Shown: in pieces, positions 1-8,709 of the stretch
Layout: every line of letters starts with the position of its first letter
Position numbering within the stretch: the first letter of the stretch is position 1
Source: Saccoglossus kowalevskii
Lineage: Eukaryota; Hemichordata; Enteropneusta; Harrimaniidae
Assembly: GCF_000003605.2 (NCBI RefSeq)
Contig: NW_003149271.1
Location: 12,508-26,502 of the forward strand
DNA: 13,995 bases
Direction: 5' to 3'
Made by a program: the position numbers and the translations under genes
The notes under the pieces: generated by a model
Database searches by the model: none
Told to the model about the DNA's origin: nothing
Seen by the model: only the letters and a program-made list of their open reading frames with translations

Positions 1-2011
1 TTTTATATGACCCGTGTAAAAAAAGAACACGTGTGTGCCGCTACATTATATGTATTTCATTATTGGGTACAGTGGCGTTTTATTACTGTTCGCAGTCAAC
101 TAATTATTCGAACTCTAATTATTCGCATTTTACGTGACCAAACTGTATAAAATGTACAACATGCCGTAATATATATCGAGTACAAATTACTGGTATATTC
201 ATTGGAAATCCTATTAATGTTTTGTAAATTAACAAAATTAGTAAACTTGCGCAGTTTCTTATTAACAGAAGCTAGTTGCAATTATTAAATGTGAAATGCA
301 CATTACCATGTCAAACCGTTAACTCTTGAATAATAATGAAGCGCCAGTCCGGCCACTGTGAGCCAGAACACAATAGTCCCATTCTTGAACGAGCTCCTAA
401 ATAACTTTGGAGTCTGTCACTTACATACGCGGATACGAAAAGACATATATGTACCACTGACTTACTGTGTTTTTAAATATGTTACCCTTTCATGCGTTAA
501 ATTATAGCTAAAGGCAAAAATTAACATCTCCCAAGTTTATACAATAATAAGGATTTGGTCATAATTGACTTAACAATTTCAAACAACTATGCACTGATTC
601 AGATAATCGCACCAAGCTCTATGATATACCACAATACGTAACATCTAACAACCATTTCGATTAATAAACAGTTTTAGAAACATTATCCCAGTATAAAAGG
701 CAGTTCATTTTATGCGTTCAACAACCGATGTAGAATGTTTTCTTTCATTTATTTCGTGATCTTAAGTGACTCGTAATCGTTAGACTCACTCCCAGGTCCG
801 TAATGTATCTTTTGTTTCACTGTACCGTTGATGTGGTCGCAAATAAATATTTACCCCAGGAGTTACACAAGCAACTGCGGGACGAACACACAATAATGCG
901 TTTGCTAATACCCTCGAGAATTTGAGATGGTGCAATAACATATTGTTACATAAAATTAAACCTGGGAACTTGGCATAATTTGAAGTTGATTGTCTTTGAA
1001 GTCTAAATTACATGTGATAGTTTTTTTGTCTCTGGGAGGAATAGTTGATGCCGCGCATTTGATACTATTGTAGGAATACATCTCGGCATCTGGCTAACGT
1101 ATTTAAAAAGCGGCAATATATCCGGATCCTGGTCCATACAATATCTCGTATTTATTTGTGTATACGGTGTATTTCCAGTGCGCCAATGCGTTGTATATAG
1201 TCTTTATTTGTACCCAGCTCAAGGAGAGTTAACAAGCTATCAACGCTACTTAGTGAATGAACACGGTTACATTTGATACATAGTCGCAATTCGTAGAGTT
1301 ACTCCAATTCCCTCTCCTAATATAGAACACCACACGGGGGAAATATCTAATTAAGTTTCGCTATTGTTAGATATTGGCTAGGATTATTTAGCAAACGTTG
1401 CCCCTGAGAGTTTGTGTTGTTATTCTTTGAGTGAAGGATTGCATAACGAGAAGAAAGCAAGCAATACTAATAAATGGAATTTCCTAATTCAACGCCGAAA
1501 CCTGCTTTAGTCCTAGTTTTTTTAAATCTATGTACATACATTTCATGTTTTATGGATAAGTTGATTTTTGGCGATTCGTGTAATTTTAAAAACATACACT
1601 GACGGAAAGTGACATTTTAACCATTATACTATTATTACACATAACTTCCCATACTCCCCTGATATTCTGAATCATTCAGCAACAACATAAGCGCCTTGCC
1701 AATGTGGTTATACTATTTTACGACTAACCTTATTAATCGGCGCAGCTAAAAAAGCAAGTATGAGGCGCGAAGGGAGATGCCTGTTTTTACAACAGTTATT
1801 CCATGTACGTGGGCATATAAAATACAATATGTAACCCTTAAACGGCTTGGCACTTTAAAATATGTCAGTGGATCCGATAATAGTCATCAAGAATTTTACA
1901 AATACCATGTTGACTAGTGTTGTAAAACATATGCACAGTAATATTATGACGAAATTATTACTACTATTACTTGTATATTGAAATAAATTATACAGGTTTA
2001 AATATAAATAG
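1..2011. other. AT-rich non-coding stretch
   Basis: I see no gene, RNA gene or long repeat. Stops are frequent in all frames, and the only open frame of note (61 codons on the minus strand near 96-281) has no recognisable features. An 11-bp unit, CTAATTATTCG, occurs twice 15 bp apart (100-110 and 115-125) and contains homeodomain-type TAATTA cores. A TATA-like motif near 692 is listed separately. Confidence 0.6.
692..700 (+). promoter_or_regulatory. TATA-box-like motif
   Basis: The motif TATAAAAGG matches the strong metazoan TATA consensus and is preceded by CCCAG. No convincing coding exon follows: the ATG at 729 meets a stop immediately and the ATG near 737 opens only about 13 codons. In DNA this AT-rich a chance match is quite likely, so this is a candidate only. 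Confidence 0.15.
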
Positions 2012-2034
2012 GATTAATTAAAGTTTAATTAATC
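2012..2034. repeat. 23-bp near-perfect palindrome
   Basis: Two 11-bp arms, GATTAATTAAA and its exact reverse complement, flank one central base at 2023. It could form a small cruciform or bind a dimeric homeodomain protein, since each arm contains TTAATTAA. In AT-rich DNA it may also have arisen by chance. No adjacent gene gives it a role. Confidence 0.6.
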
Positions 2035-2336
2035 GTCGCTGAATCAATCAAACTAGTTTAATCGTTCATGCATTTGCCGGTTAATAACGTCTTTTTATGA
2101 TCGGTTACCTTTTCCATTTTAAGTAGTAGTCGGAGCGTAGACACATTACGTAAAGTCGTTTTTAATGTTAGCGCAAAGGAAGTTAGTGTATTATTGTTCC
2201 AGTTTGTTTGATGTCCATAATTAGGCGAGTCGACCAAACTTTCGCTTCAAGTAACTCACCAGGATGTTTAAAAAAACGTCTATAATCACAGACGCATTAT
2301 GACTTCCTGTACAATTTGGTTTCAACTGCCTGGGCA

Positions 2337-2504
2337 TGTAGTTCTGTTATGGTAAACTGCATTGAGATTGTCGATTTATGTAGTTCTGTTATTGTGAACT
2401 GCATTGAGATTGTCGATTTATGTAGTTCTGTTATGGTGAACTGCATTGAGATGGTCGATTTATGTAGTTCTGTTATGGTAAACAGCACTGAGACGGTCAT
2501 TTTG
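2337..2504. repeat. 42-bp tandem repeat (minisatellite), 4 copies
   Basis: Four head-to-tail units start at 2337, 2379, 2421 and 2463, each beginning TGTAGTTCTGTTAT. Units 1-3 differ from one another at only two or three positions. Unit 4 is clearly more diverged in its second half, as expected at an array edge. The period is a multiple of three and the unit lacks stops in one frame per strand, so open frames appear on both strands (2316-2528 plus, 2297-2599 minus) with a 14-residue repeating peptide. I regard these frames as by-products of the repeat rather than genes: flanking residues show no domain, codon bias or splice context. A minus-strand repetitive peptide cannot be strictly excluded. 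Confidence 0.95.
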
Positions 2505-2598
2505 ACTGATTCATGGACTCTACAGTGAAATGTGCTTTGAAATCGTTGGTACCATGCGTGATTCATTTTTGTATATAGCTCTATATTTGACATACGCA

Positions 2599-2606
2599 TG
2601 ACGTCA
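2599..2606. promoter_or_regulatory. CRE-like palindrome TGACGTCA
   Basis: This is a perfect eight-base match to the cAMP-response element bound by CREB/ATF bZIP dimers. It lies just outside the 42-bp array, with a TATATATA run about ten bases away. The same octamer recurs at 5997-6004, also near a TTGTATATAGC motif. No gene start is visible beside it, so function is not shown. Confidence 0.25.
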
Positions 2607-4265
2607 TTTTATATATATTACATTGTTATATTAGCAAAAAAAAACAATTCCTTTGAGGAGGTTTTGTCAAATCATGGACTATTTCGATCAAAGGTCCAAG
2701 AAAACATTTTGCTCTTGGTATATTCTGTAAGACGCTTGGACTGTGTATCTACTTCAAACGAATCGTTGACAAATACATTGCAGTGCAAAAGTGAATAGTT
2801 AAATACTGTTAATTAAGGCAAATAACTACTGATACAAACACATATTATCTGAAATATTTAAAGATAATGGGACATTACAACTATGGTATACTAGCTATTG
2901 GAAAGCCACTGCGTCTTAGGGCATGTTTTTTTTTGTACATTTTGTACGATCAAAATGACAGCTGTCACAGTGGGATGGAATTGCGTTCAATTAGTCCTCA
3001 TCTCCGCATTTATTGAAGACGGAAGTACGAAAGTATAGATTAAGCAACCGTGTTCGACTGGTTTCATTAAAAATTGACAGTTTAACAGGGATGTACTTTT
3101 GTGCCCCTAATGTCAGCATTCAAATATCTTAATGATAATTGTTACGCATCATGTTATGTCGGAAAATTTGAGTTAGTCTCTTCCGTAGAAATAATAATTA
3201 CTCTGTTTCGAAAGTTAACGCACAGCTGCACTTTGCCATTTACTATCAGCCGTTAACAGTCTAGCAAACGACCACGAAAGCAGTAAACACTGAATATTTA
3301 ACACATTTAATTGTCGGGGTGGTACGTCACAGGAAATGTTTTCTGGGGTGTTTCATTTAAAACTGCTGTAGGCAAAACTTATAATATTGTCTTAAACACT
3401 ATTTCCAAACGTAAAAACATTCTATAGGCACAAAAATACATGTTAGTTTATAATCAGTATGGTGGTCATGGGCCTAGCTTACAAATGAAAAGAGAAAAAG
3501 ATGCATGTGATGGAAAATTATCGAACATGACACAAACCTACATCCATCCTATCGTGTTCTGTGATCGAAAACATAAATACAAATACACTAGAATTACAAG
3601 TTTGCATAAGATAACAATTTGTTCTAAAATCTTAGTGAGTAATTTTGAATATGTCAAAATAAGAGTAACCTTCTACTATTTGGTTTACCCAAACAACCAC
3701 GAACCCATGGAAACAATAGTTCCTCGATCTTGAGAACGCATTTTGCCCATTTGTACGGATACTGGTGACATTGGTATACATAATAATTTGAGTGCATTTT
3801 TAACACATTTAACCAATACCTATTATAACATGGTTAGTTTGAATCGAACCAACTGAATGAGCGAGGCAAGGTTTTATACGTGAGACTAGAAGACTTCTGC
3901 TACAAAACATGACATATACTAATTTTCACATTCACCTTCGCTTGCAGTTTATGACCGTTTAAATATATAATACGCGAGTAGGTATTCTAATTTAAAGGAA
4001 ATCTACTCAATTAACCACAAATAACAGGGTTATGTGTAATGACAAGCCAATTCAAAACAAATTTACAAAAGTTTCAATGCACTCTTTCGACATTTTGCCC
4101 TCAAACTGCAGTACATTAATATTGGTAAATTCTTGTAGTCAAGCGAGTTTATGTAAAATATTAATATAATCCATAGTGACAACCTTGTATGGTTATTTAC
4201 AATACAAATAATATGAATCTGTGGATTAAGTATTGGAAGAATTATAATCGCATGGCAAGCTGCTA
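2607..4265. other. Non-coding stretch, no gene recognised
   Basis: The longest frame is 97 codons (3440-3733, plus). It has no signal peptide, domain or splice context that I recognise, and its composition matches the surrounding AT-rich DNA. A B-box-like sequence occurs on the minus strand at 3841-3850 (GGTTCGATTC), but an accompanying tRNA fold is weak. A TALE-type palindrome at 2956 is listed separately. Confidence 0.5.
2956..2967. promoter_or_regulatory. 12-bp palindrome TGACAGCTGTCA (TALE homeodomain-like)
   Basis: The sequence is a perfect palindrome. It joins two TGACA half-sites, known to be bound by TGIF/MEIS/PREP TALE homeodomain proteins, and its centre is a CAGCTG E-box. A perfect 12-bp match is less easily explained by chance in this AT-rich context than shorter motifs. 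No neighbouring promoter is evident. Confidence 0.3.
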
Positions 4266-4269
4266 CGCA

Positions 4270-4360
4270 AACTAATGGCGTATAGATCTGAGCCAGTAAT
4301 AGGAGACCCTTTCCAATTGCGGAATTCGCAAGACAGGTTATATTATCGATCACTGAGGTT
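4270..4360 (-). pseudogene. Possible decayed Ig-domain exon fragment (F-G strand end)
   Basis: The minus-strand reading contains DNITCLANSAIGKG followed by a hydrophobic run ending AQIYTP. Known Ig (I-set/C2) domains end in Y-x-C-x-A-x-N-x-x-G and then a beta strand leading to a proline-rich linker. This stretch matches the C-x-A-N-x-x-x-G part and the linker, but the expected Tyr two residues before Cys is Ile. Immediately upstream the other frames show stops and no convincing B-strand Cys or Trp, so only the last third of a domain is visible. No GT donor follows where an Ig exon would usually end. It has the same strand and plausible order as the fragment at 5360-5605. A chance resemblance is possible. 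Confidence 0.22.
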
Positions 4361-4500
4361 TTTTCCGGTTGTTCTGCTCACCAAAATTACCCCATTAGCA
4401 TATTTATGTAAACGAATGACATTATGCTCATTAAACTATTCAATCTACTCAAAAACACCATGCGATACAGCTATTTTAATGTAATTTCAATGGACATCAT

Positions 4501-4520
4501 ATGGTACCAAACAGTACCAT
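4501..4520. repeat. Short inverted repeat ATGGTAC/GTACCAT
   Basis: Seven-base arms at 4501-4507 and 4514-4520 are separated by six bases. A second inverted pair, GAATGTAA (4529-4536) and TTACATTC (4553-4560), follows directly. Together they could fold into two small adjacent stem-loops. No transcription unit is identified. Confidence 0.5.
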
Positions 4521-5359
4521 GGTTGCTGGAATGTAATGTAACACAATGTAGCTTACATTCAAATGTATGTAAACTGTTTAGTTAGTTTTATCAATTTTGT
4601 ATTTGTGCCAAATATTATTTTGTTATTCAATCTGAATTCGAATTGTAAATTTAAAATTTTTTTGATCTTAATACTGCATACTCCACACTTTATATTTTAT
4701 CAAGTTTTGGGAAGGTTTATATGTGTATAGTATATCCGACTTTCATTAGCGTAATCTTTTATGTGTTCCAACAACTAACACCACATATATTGATCATGGT
4801 TATCAACACGTGTTTACTGAAACACGCGTTTTATATTTAGTAATATCCAGTTTGCACGGTTTATCTAAGTGTCCAGAAATACTGAACTTACAATTTACAC
4901 ATAGCCAACCAGTCAGTCTCCAACATTGGCTGAGACGAAATATAAAAAAAAAAAATATGTATGCGTATTAAACTTGTAAACTCTGGCAATTTACAGTTTT
5001 ATTCCATCTGAAATTCAAAGTAAGTGCATGTACACAAATACAGCATTTACAATGACACAGTCCTTTAGCGTAAAGTAGGACAAGACGACATAGTGTTGAT
5101 TATATTGGAAGCAGGTGGCTAATGAGACGCGTGATTTTTATTAAAGATGAAGTGAATATTGGTTGCTCACTGTGTGTGGCAATAGGTTCGTTTAACTATG
5201 TAATTAGACACTGTGGGTTTGGGTATGTAAAGCATGCATGTCATTTTTATGCACAGAGATCATTTAGTCTGCAAAACTGGATAATTTCCTGTCACAGTTG
5301 AGTGTTATTCAACTTGCATCTGTTTTCTGATAATCAAAGCAGTGACATTAGGCCGTGTC
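4521..5359. other. Non-coding stretch
   Basis: I see no gene. A 12-base A run lies near 4943-4954. An AACACGTGTT palindrome with a CACGTG E-box core occurs at about 4805-4814. If the flanking Ig-like fragments were once exons of one minus-strand gene, this stretch would be the old intron between them; that is inference. Confidence 0.4.
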
Positions 5360-5605
5360 GCATTGTATTTCTCGTGTTGATGAGATGATTACTTCGACGG
5401 TAGTTTGCTTTATATACGATTTGACAACTAGAATTGTTATCCTCACCAATCCTAGAATCAGGTTTCCGGGGTCGGATGAGCCAATTTCGTCTGAATGGTC
5501 CAATTTCACTAGTCGGAGTATAGCTACTCATTCCAGTGATTTGCTGGGAGAGGCGTTTGTATCACAAGATATGTTCACTGTCAAGGCCAAACTTGATTGG
5601 TAACC
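5360..5605 (-). pseudogene. Possible decayed Ig-domain exon
   Basis: One minus-strand frame, open from 5605, gives LTVNISCDTNASPSKSLE and then a TGA stop at 5528-5530. In Ig domains the B-strand Cys is followed about 12 residues later by an invariant Trp; here the Cys codon is at 5564-5566 and the stop falls exactly 12 codons on, so it could be a TGG-to-TGA change. The same frame continues with GNLILGLVRI, resembling strand E. After a one-base shift the next frame gives GEDNNSSCQIVYKAN, resembling the F-strand D-x-G-x-Y-x-C with Ser in place of Tyr (Cys at 5424-5426). The two Cys are about 47 residues apart, close to Ig spacing. Seen: residues, stop, frame change. Inferred: an Ig pseudo-exon. 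The match spans two frames, so it remains tentative. Confidence 0.28.
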
Positions 5606-5628
5606 TTAATCCGTGTGCTTAGCTTCCA

Positions 5629-5640
5629 TGCGCATGCGCC
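5629..5640. promoter_or_regulatory. NRF1-like site TGCGCATGCGCC
   Basis: This matches the known NRF1 dimer consensus YGCGCAYGCGCR except at the last base. It contains the 10-bp palindrome GCGCATGCGC and is followed by CTTAAG. It lies about 25 bases beyond the open end of the Ig-like fragment. Isolated GC-rich palindromes stand out in this AT-rich context. It could also be a trace of a TTAA-type element such as those at 7146 and 13198. Confidence 0.3.
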
Positions 5641-6600
5641 TTAAGATACTCCCTATATACAACTTATTCATTTATTGTGTACATGTTTTCGTGGATTATA
5701 AATATACAAGTTCTCCATTGATCAAACGTAAAATGCCGACATTTGTGAATGATAGCATAGAGCGTTAATCAACTAGGGAATTGAGGTCGTTCGTGTCATC
5801 ATTTCTAATGCGACTGAACTTTACCATATGAAATATTGCCTCAAAGTCATATTGTGTGACAGTAGTAAAAATAAAAAAAAAAAAAAAACTCGTAAATAAT
5901 TTAACTGCCTTACAGTAAAATCATGAAAACTTCGACCTCATGGACGACAAAAATACTGACGAGTGTTAATACGGTGGTGTTAAACACGCACCACTGTGAC
6001 GTCAATAGCGCTGTACGTTTTGTATATAGCCCTAGACTATGAGTTGCAATTTCATGCTGAAGTTATCAGGGATAGTCACATTATCACGCCTTGTTAAAGG
6101 ATTACATATAAATGTAATGATTTCTTCTTCGTACAATTAGAGCGTTTGTTAGGTATCTTGCTTCCAACGGTAACTGTTGGTCTCAGTGAAGGAAACCACT
6201 TCTTCCTACGAAACAGATAAAAAAATAAGCTGATTGAAAAAGAGACTAACCAATCCATTATCTCAGTGTGATACATATTTCATCAAGTTTTGTAGTACTG
6301 TTTTATTAATTATTTATACATAAATTAGCCAAGGAAAACCGAGTAATGTTAAAGGATGACGTATATTGTGCATTGCACATCGGCCAAGTAATTTTCAGCC
6401 CAAGTAGGCAATGGGCGATGGTGGTATTTCTGGCGAATATAATGCTAAACTATAGTTTTACTGGCCATTATCAGCTGAACCGAATATTTCACGGTTGTTG
6501 TTTGAAAATTATTTTAAATAGTGAAGTCGCAAAACTGTTGTTTATTTAATAATTATATTTGATTTGCCTAATGGAATTGAAGCTGACAGTGTTTGAATAG
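5641..6600. other. Non-coding stretch with A16 run and small hairpins
   Basis: No gene is recognisable. A pure A16 run occupies 5873-5888 and could be an old retroposon tail or a mononucleotide repeat. A 9-bp stem with one mismatch (5971-5979 and 5989-5997) adjoins a CRE octamer TGACGTCA at 5997-6004. A smaller stem CCAAC/GTTGG lies near 6165-6181. The 67-codon plus-strand frame at 6346-6549 has no recognisable features. Confidence 0.5.
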
Positions 6601-6670
6601 GTAACACCCGTTCACGGTGGAGTTGTTTCGGCATACGCCCTCACAACATCGCTCCGTCCGGAGGTGTTAC
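6601..6670. ncRNA. 70-nt imperfect hairpin, pre-miRNA-sized
   Basis: The ends pair perfectly: GTAACACC (6601-6608) with GGTGTTAC (6663-6670). Inward I can pair CG with CG, ACGG (6614-6617) with CCGT (6654-6657), GTTGT (6622-6626) with ACAAC (6643-6647), and GGC (6630-6632) with GCC (6637-6639), leaving an ATAC loop. That is more than 20 base pairs broken by small internal loops, the architecture of an animal miRNA precursor. The segment is markedly more GC-rich than its flanks. Alternatives are a tiny inverted-repeat transposon remnant (TA occurs just outside each end) or chance. Strand and expression are unknown, and I recognise no seed sequence. Confidence 0.3.
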
Positions 6671-7145
6671 TATCAAAATGTAACATACATAATTATAATA
6701 TTGTATCGCCGCACTTATCATTAAACGATCGGTAGCACATGTTCAATGCTCGAGCACACAAACAAGACTGCGTGTACGACTTGTCAACACTCAATGGATA
6801 GTTTAATCAACAAACTCAACATTATTTGTTCTGGTCAAGAAATCCTGACCATTTTCGTTTTCGTCTGACAATTTACCTACGAGCGTACGTTCGCGTGTCG
6901 TTTTCCCTTGCACGTCTACGTATGATTGAAATAAAAACACTCCCAAAATGCTAAACACACTGTCGAGCCTATTATTCTCAACACAAACAGGTATATTCAC
7001 TTTTGCAATTAGCTATGGTATAATATAATTGAGATAAAATACCATTACCGCGTGTTGATCGGGCTCGGACAGGGATACTCGATTGAATAATGAACTAAAC
7101 TACGTCTCATCCATTGTGCGCATGTCTATGTCCTTGCATTGTAAT
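6671..7145. other. Non-coding stretch, no gene recognised
   Basis: A 65-codon minus-strand frame (6803-7000) lies here in somewhat more CpG-containing DNA. Its C-terminal half is hydrophilic and its N-terminal half has a short hydrophobic run, but I recognise no domain and no clear acceptor precedes it. I therefore do not call it a gene. Confidence 0.4.
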
Positions 7146-7273
7146 TTAAAGCGGGAGGGTCGTCACCTGCGCACGCGCAACACACGCTAAAAACGCAAAA
7201 GCTCATGGGTAGACGCTTGTTTGTAAACAATGACACGCTATAACATCATGCGCAGGTGACGACACCCCCTTAA
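7146..7273. mobile_element. Short TIR element (MITE-like) flanked by TTAA, copy 1
   Basis: A 15-bp perfect inverted repeat, GTCGTCACCTGCGCA at 7159-7173 and its complement at 7249-7263, has G-rich outer extensions and is bounded on both sides by TTAA (7146-7149, 7270-7273). TTAA target duplications are characteristic of piggyBac- and Kolobok-type DNA transposons, so a non-autonomous derivative is the simplest reading. The body is about 120 bp and encodes nothing. Its ends resemble those of the elements at 8591 and 13198, sharing a G-rich tip followed by GTCGTC and an inner GCGCA-type block. The left arm contains TGCGCACGCGCA (7168-7179), a full NRF1 consensus. Confidence 0.7.
7168..7179. promoter_or_regulatory. 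NRF1 consensus TGCGCACGCGCA inside the left TIR
   Basis: All 12 bases fit YGCGCAYGCGCR, the known NRF1 dimer site. The site overlaps the inner part of the left inverted repeat of the element at 7146-7273; the right arm retains only the TGCGCA half. Whether NRF1 binds it is inference. Confidence 0.4.
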
Positions 7274-8022
7274 AACGATAATGAAACCCCACAGCACCAT
7301 ATTGGATAAGGAGAAAAGTATATGACAAAATAACGTGTGTTCAAGTGACAAAAGTTATCGTGATTTACCCCGGCCATGGCGTAATATACAATAAATCATG
7401 TTCCTTTCACTGCCATATCACTGCATTATGAATGACATCAAACGTAAATAACAAACAAAGGCCATACACATTTGATAATAGTTGATTTTGATGAAATAAG
7501 GATATCTCAACGACATTTTCCCGTCTGAAAGATTTGCATTTTGGCATTAAGCTTATGAAAAGAAAATTCAAGCGCAAAATCAAATCAAAATTTGTCCGCG
7601 CTTTTCACACAATATGCGTGAACCCGCAGTGAACTCAAAATCACATATTGGTGACTATATTGACTTAGCTACGTACTCATATAGTGCGTGCACTCATTTT
7701 TCTATTCCATATTGGTTTGTGTGAATAATTCACTCACCCGACTGAACCATACACTCAATGCAAATAACCTGTCTCCCGTGGGTTTTTGTGTCGAGTAAAA
7801 AGCTTTTCCGTTGGTGTTCATTGTAAGCAACACACTTGTTCCTAGAAGTATCTGTGATATCAAGACAAAGCAACTTGGGATGACAAATATGGACACATAG
7901 ACCTTTGATTTATCAAATCAGTTTAAAGACCTGTTTTCCTTAATGGGATTTGGAGTAAAGCTTCCGGGACTATAGTTGACCTATAGGGTTGAATATTATA
8001 TCGATATATTCGATAGCACAGA
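7274..8022. other. Non-coding stretch with one exon-like window
   Basis: Apart from the splice-flanked frame at 7738-7851, I see no gene, RNA or repeat here. The 96-codon minus-strand frame that starts at 8260 and runs into this stretch to 7970 is Cys- and Phe-rich but matches no family I know. Confidence 0.4.
7738..7851 (-). other. Candidate 114-nt internal exon (unsupported product)
   Basis: On the minus strand a pyrimidine-leaning tract ending ATATCACAG (CAG at 7852-7854) is followed by 114 nt open in one frame, then GGGTGAGTGA, a strong donor (GTGAGTG at 7731-7737). The interval is exactly 38 codons and both junctions would be phase 0. The peptide (starting ILLGTSVLLTMNTNGKAF) resembles no family I recognise. 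I see no neighbouring exon that would join it. Good acceptor-donor pairs around short open frames arise by chance, so this is a weak candidate. Confidence 0.13.
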
Positions 8023-8035
8023 CCAGTAGATGGCG
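8023..8035 (+). promoter_or_regulatory. CTCF-like core CCAGTAGATGGCG
   Basis: All 13 bases fit the known CTCF core CCASYAGRKGGCR, which is conserved from insects to vertebrates and often found as AGATGGCG in invertebrates. It suggests, but does not show, an insulator or loop-anchor site. No flanking genes are visible to test a boundary role. Confidence 0.4.
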
Positions 8036-8590
8036 ATAAGTAACGAAACGGATTTGTTCTAGTATGAATATAATAAAATTCTTTCGCAGAAAAAAGAGAC
8101 ACGAATGTATCATTTTCCAGCAGATTTCTTCATTGTCATCTTGCAGTGAGCAAAGATTCCAACAATCGCATTTAATACATTTGTACACCACACTTGCGAA
8201 CTCGATGTTTACGAACAATATATAACTGATTGTATTGAAATTTGTAAAACAAGTTGACAATATACTATAATGCTGATCAGTTGGCTGCGAAGAGAGCTTG
8301 TACTGACGACCAAGTGAACACGTGGTGCTTTTCTACGTGCAGATCATACTGTTCCATTTACGTTTGTTCACATTGTATCCCAGTGTTCAGACAGCGTGAT
8401 AAATTTGTTCAGCTTCTTATTCGTATCACTGACACATTTCCCGTGATCTTACTATTGTGCATGATGCCGACTAAACCATCATCGTGCATCAGGCTTCACA
8501 GCGCAGCATAAAGAATACACAACATTAAAAGTCACATATACATATTCTAAACAGAAATGCATTTGGATTCCTTCCTTTACATTCAATGAA
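8036..8590. other. Non-coding stretch
   Basis: An 85-codon plus-strand frame (8254-8511) with many Cys residues overlaps the start of the minus-strand 7970-8260 frame. Neither has recognisable motifs or splice context, so I leave both uncalled. No repeat is apparent. Confidence 0.4.
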
Positions 8591-8709
8591 TGGTGGTCAT
8601 CGCGCAGCGCGTGTTCGAACTTCATTTAAACAAACAATATATTTTACATGCGGCGTTGTATAAATTCCCATTTCCAACAGAACGCGGCGCGACGAGCACC
8701 GCTCTTTAT
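8591..8709. mobile_element. Degraded MITE-like element, copy 2
   Basis: The left arm GGTGGTCATCGCGC (8592-8605) and the reverse complement of 8687-8700 (GGTGCTCGTCGCGC) agree at 12 of 14 bases. The right end, read on the minus strand, gives ATAAAGAGCGGTGCTCGTCG, closely resembling the TTAAAGGGCGGTGGTCGTC end of the element at 13198-13496. Intact TTAA borders are not visible: the left tip seems deleted and the right border reads ATAA. It encodes nothing; the 69-codon frame starting inside it is incidental. I read it as an older member of the same family. Confidence 0.55.

Noticed and set aside
2297-2599. 100-codon minus-strand frame across the 42-bp repeat
   Set aside because: Its length comes from the three-compatible repeat period; a plus-strand frame is open for the same reason, and the non-repeat residues show no domain.
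3440-3733. 97-codon plus-strand frame
   Set aside because: No recognisable motif, signal peptide or splice context; AT-driven residue composition like the flanks.
3841-3905. Minus-strand B box GGTTCGATTC with a possible tRNA gene
   Set aside because: A T-arm with 4 of 5 pairs is possible, but the acceptor stem does not close and the A box (TAGCAGAAGTC) is poor; at best a tRNA-derived relic.
5355-5603. 82-codon plus-strand frame over the Ig-like fragment
   Set aside because: No domain; the minus-strand Ig-like pattern explains the region better, so this is probably its shadow.
6803-7000. 65-codon minus-strand frame as a gene end
   Set aside because: Hydrophilic tail looked plausible, but there is no acceptor, no domain and no neighbouring exon.
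7970-8260. 96-codon minus-strand frame rich in Cys and Phe
   Set aside because: Cys spacing fits no zinc finger or disulfide family that I know, and no splice or start context supports it.
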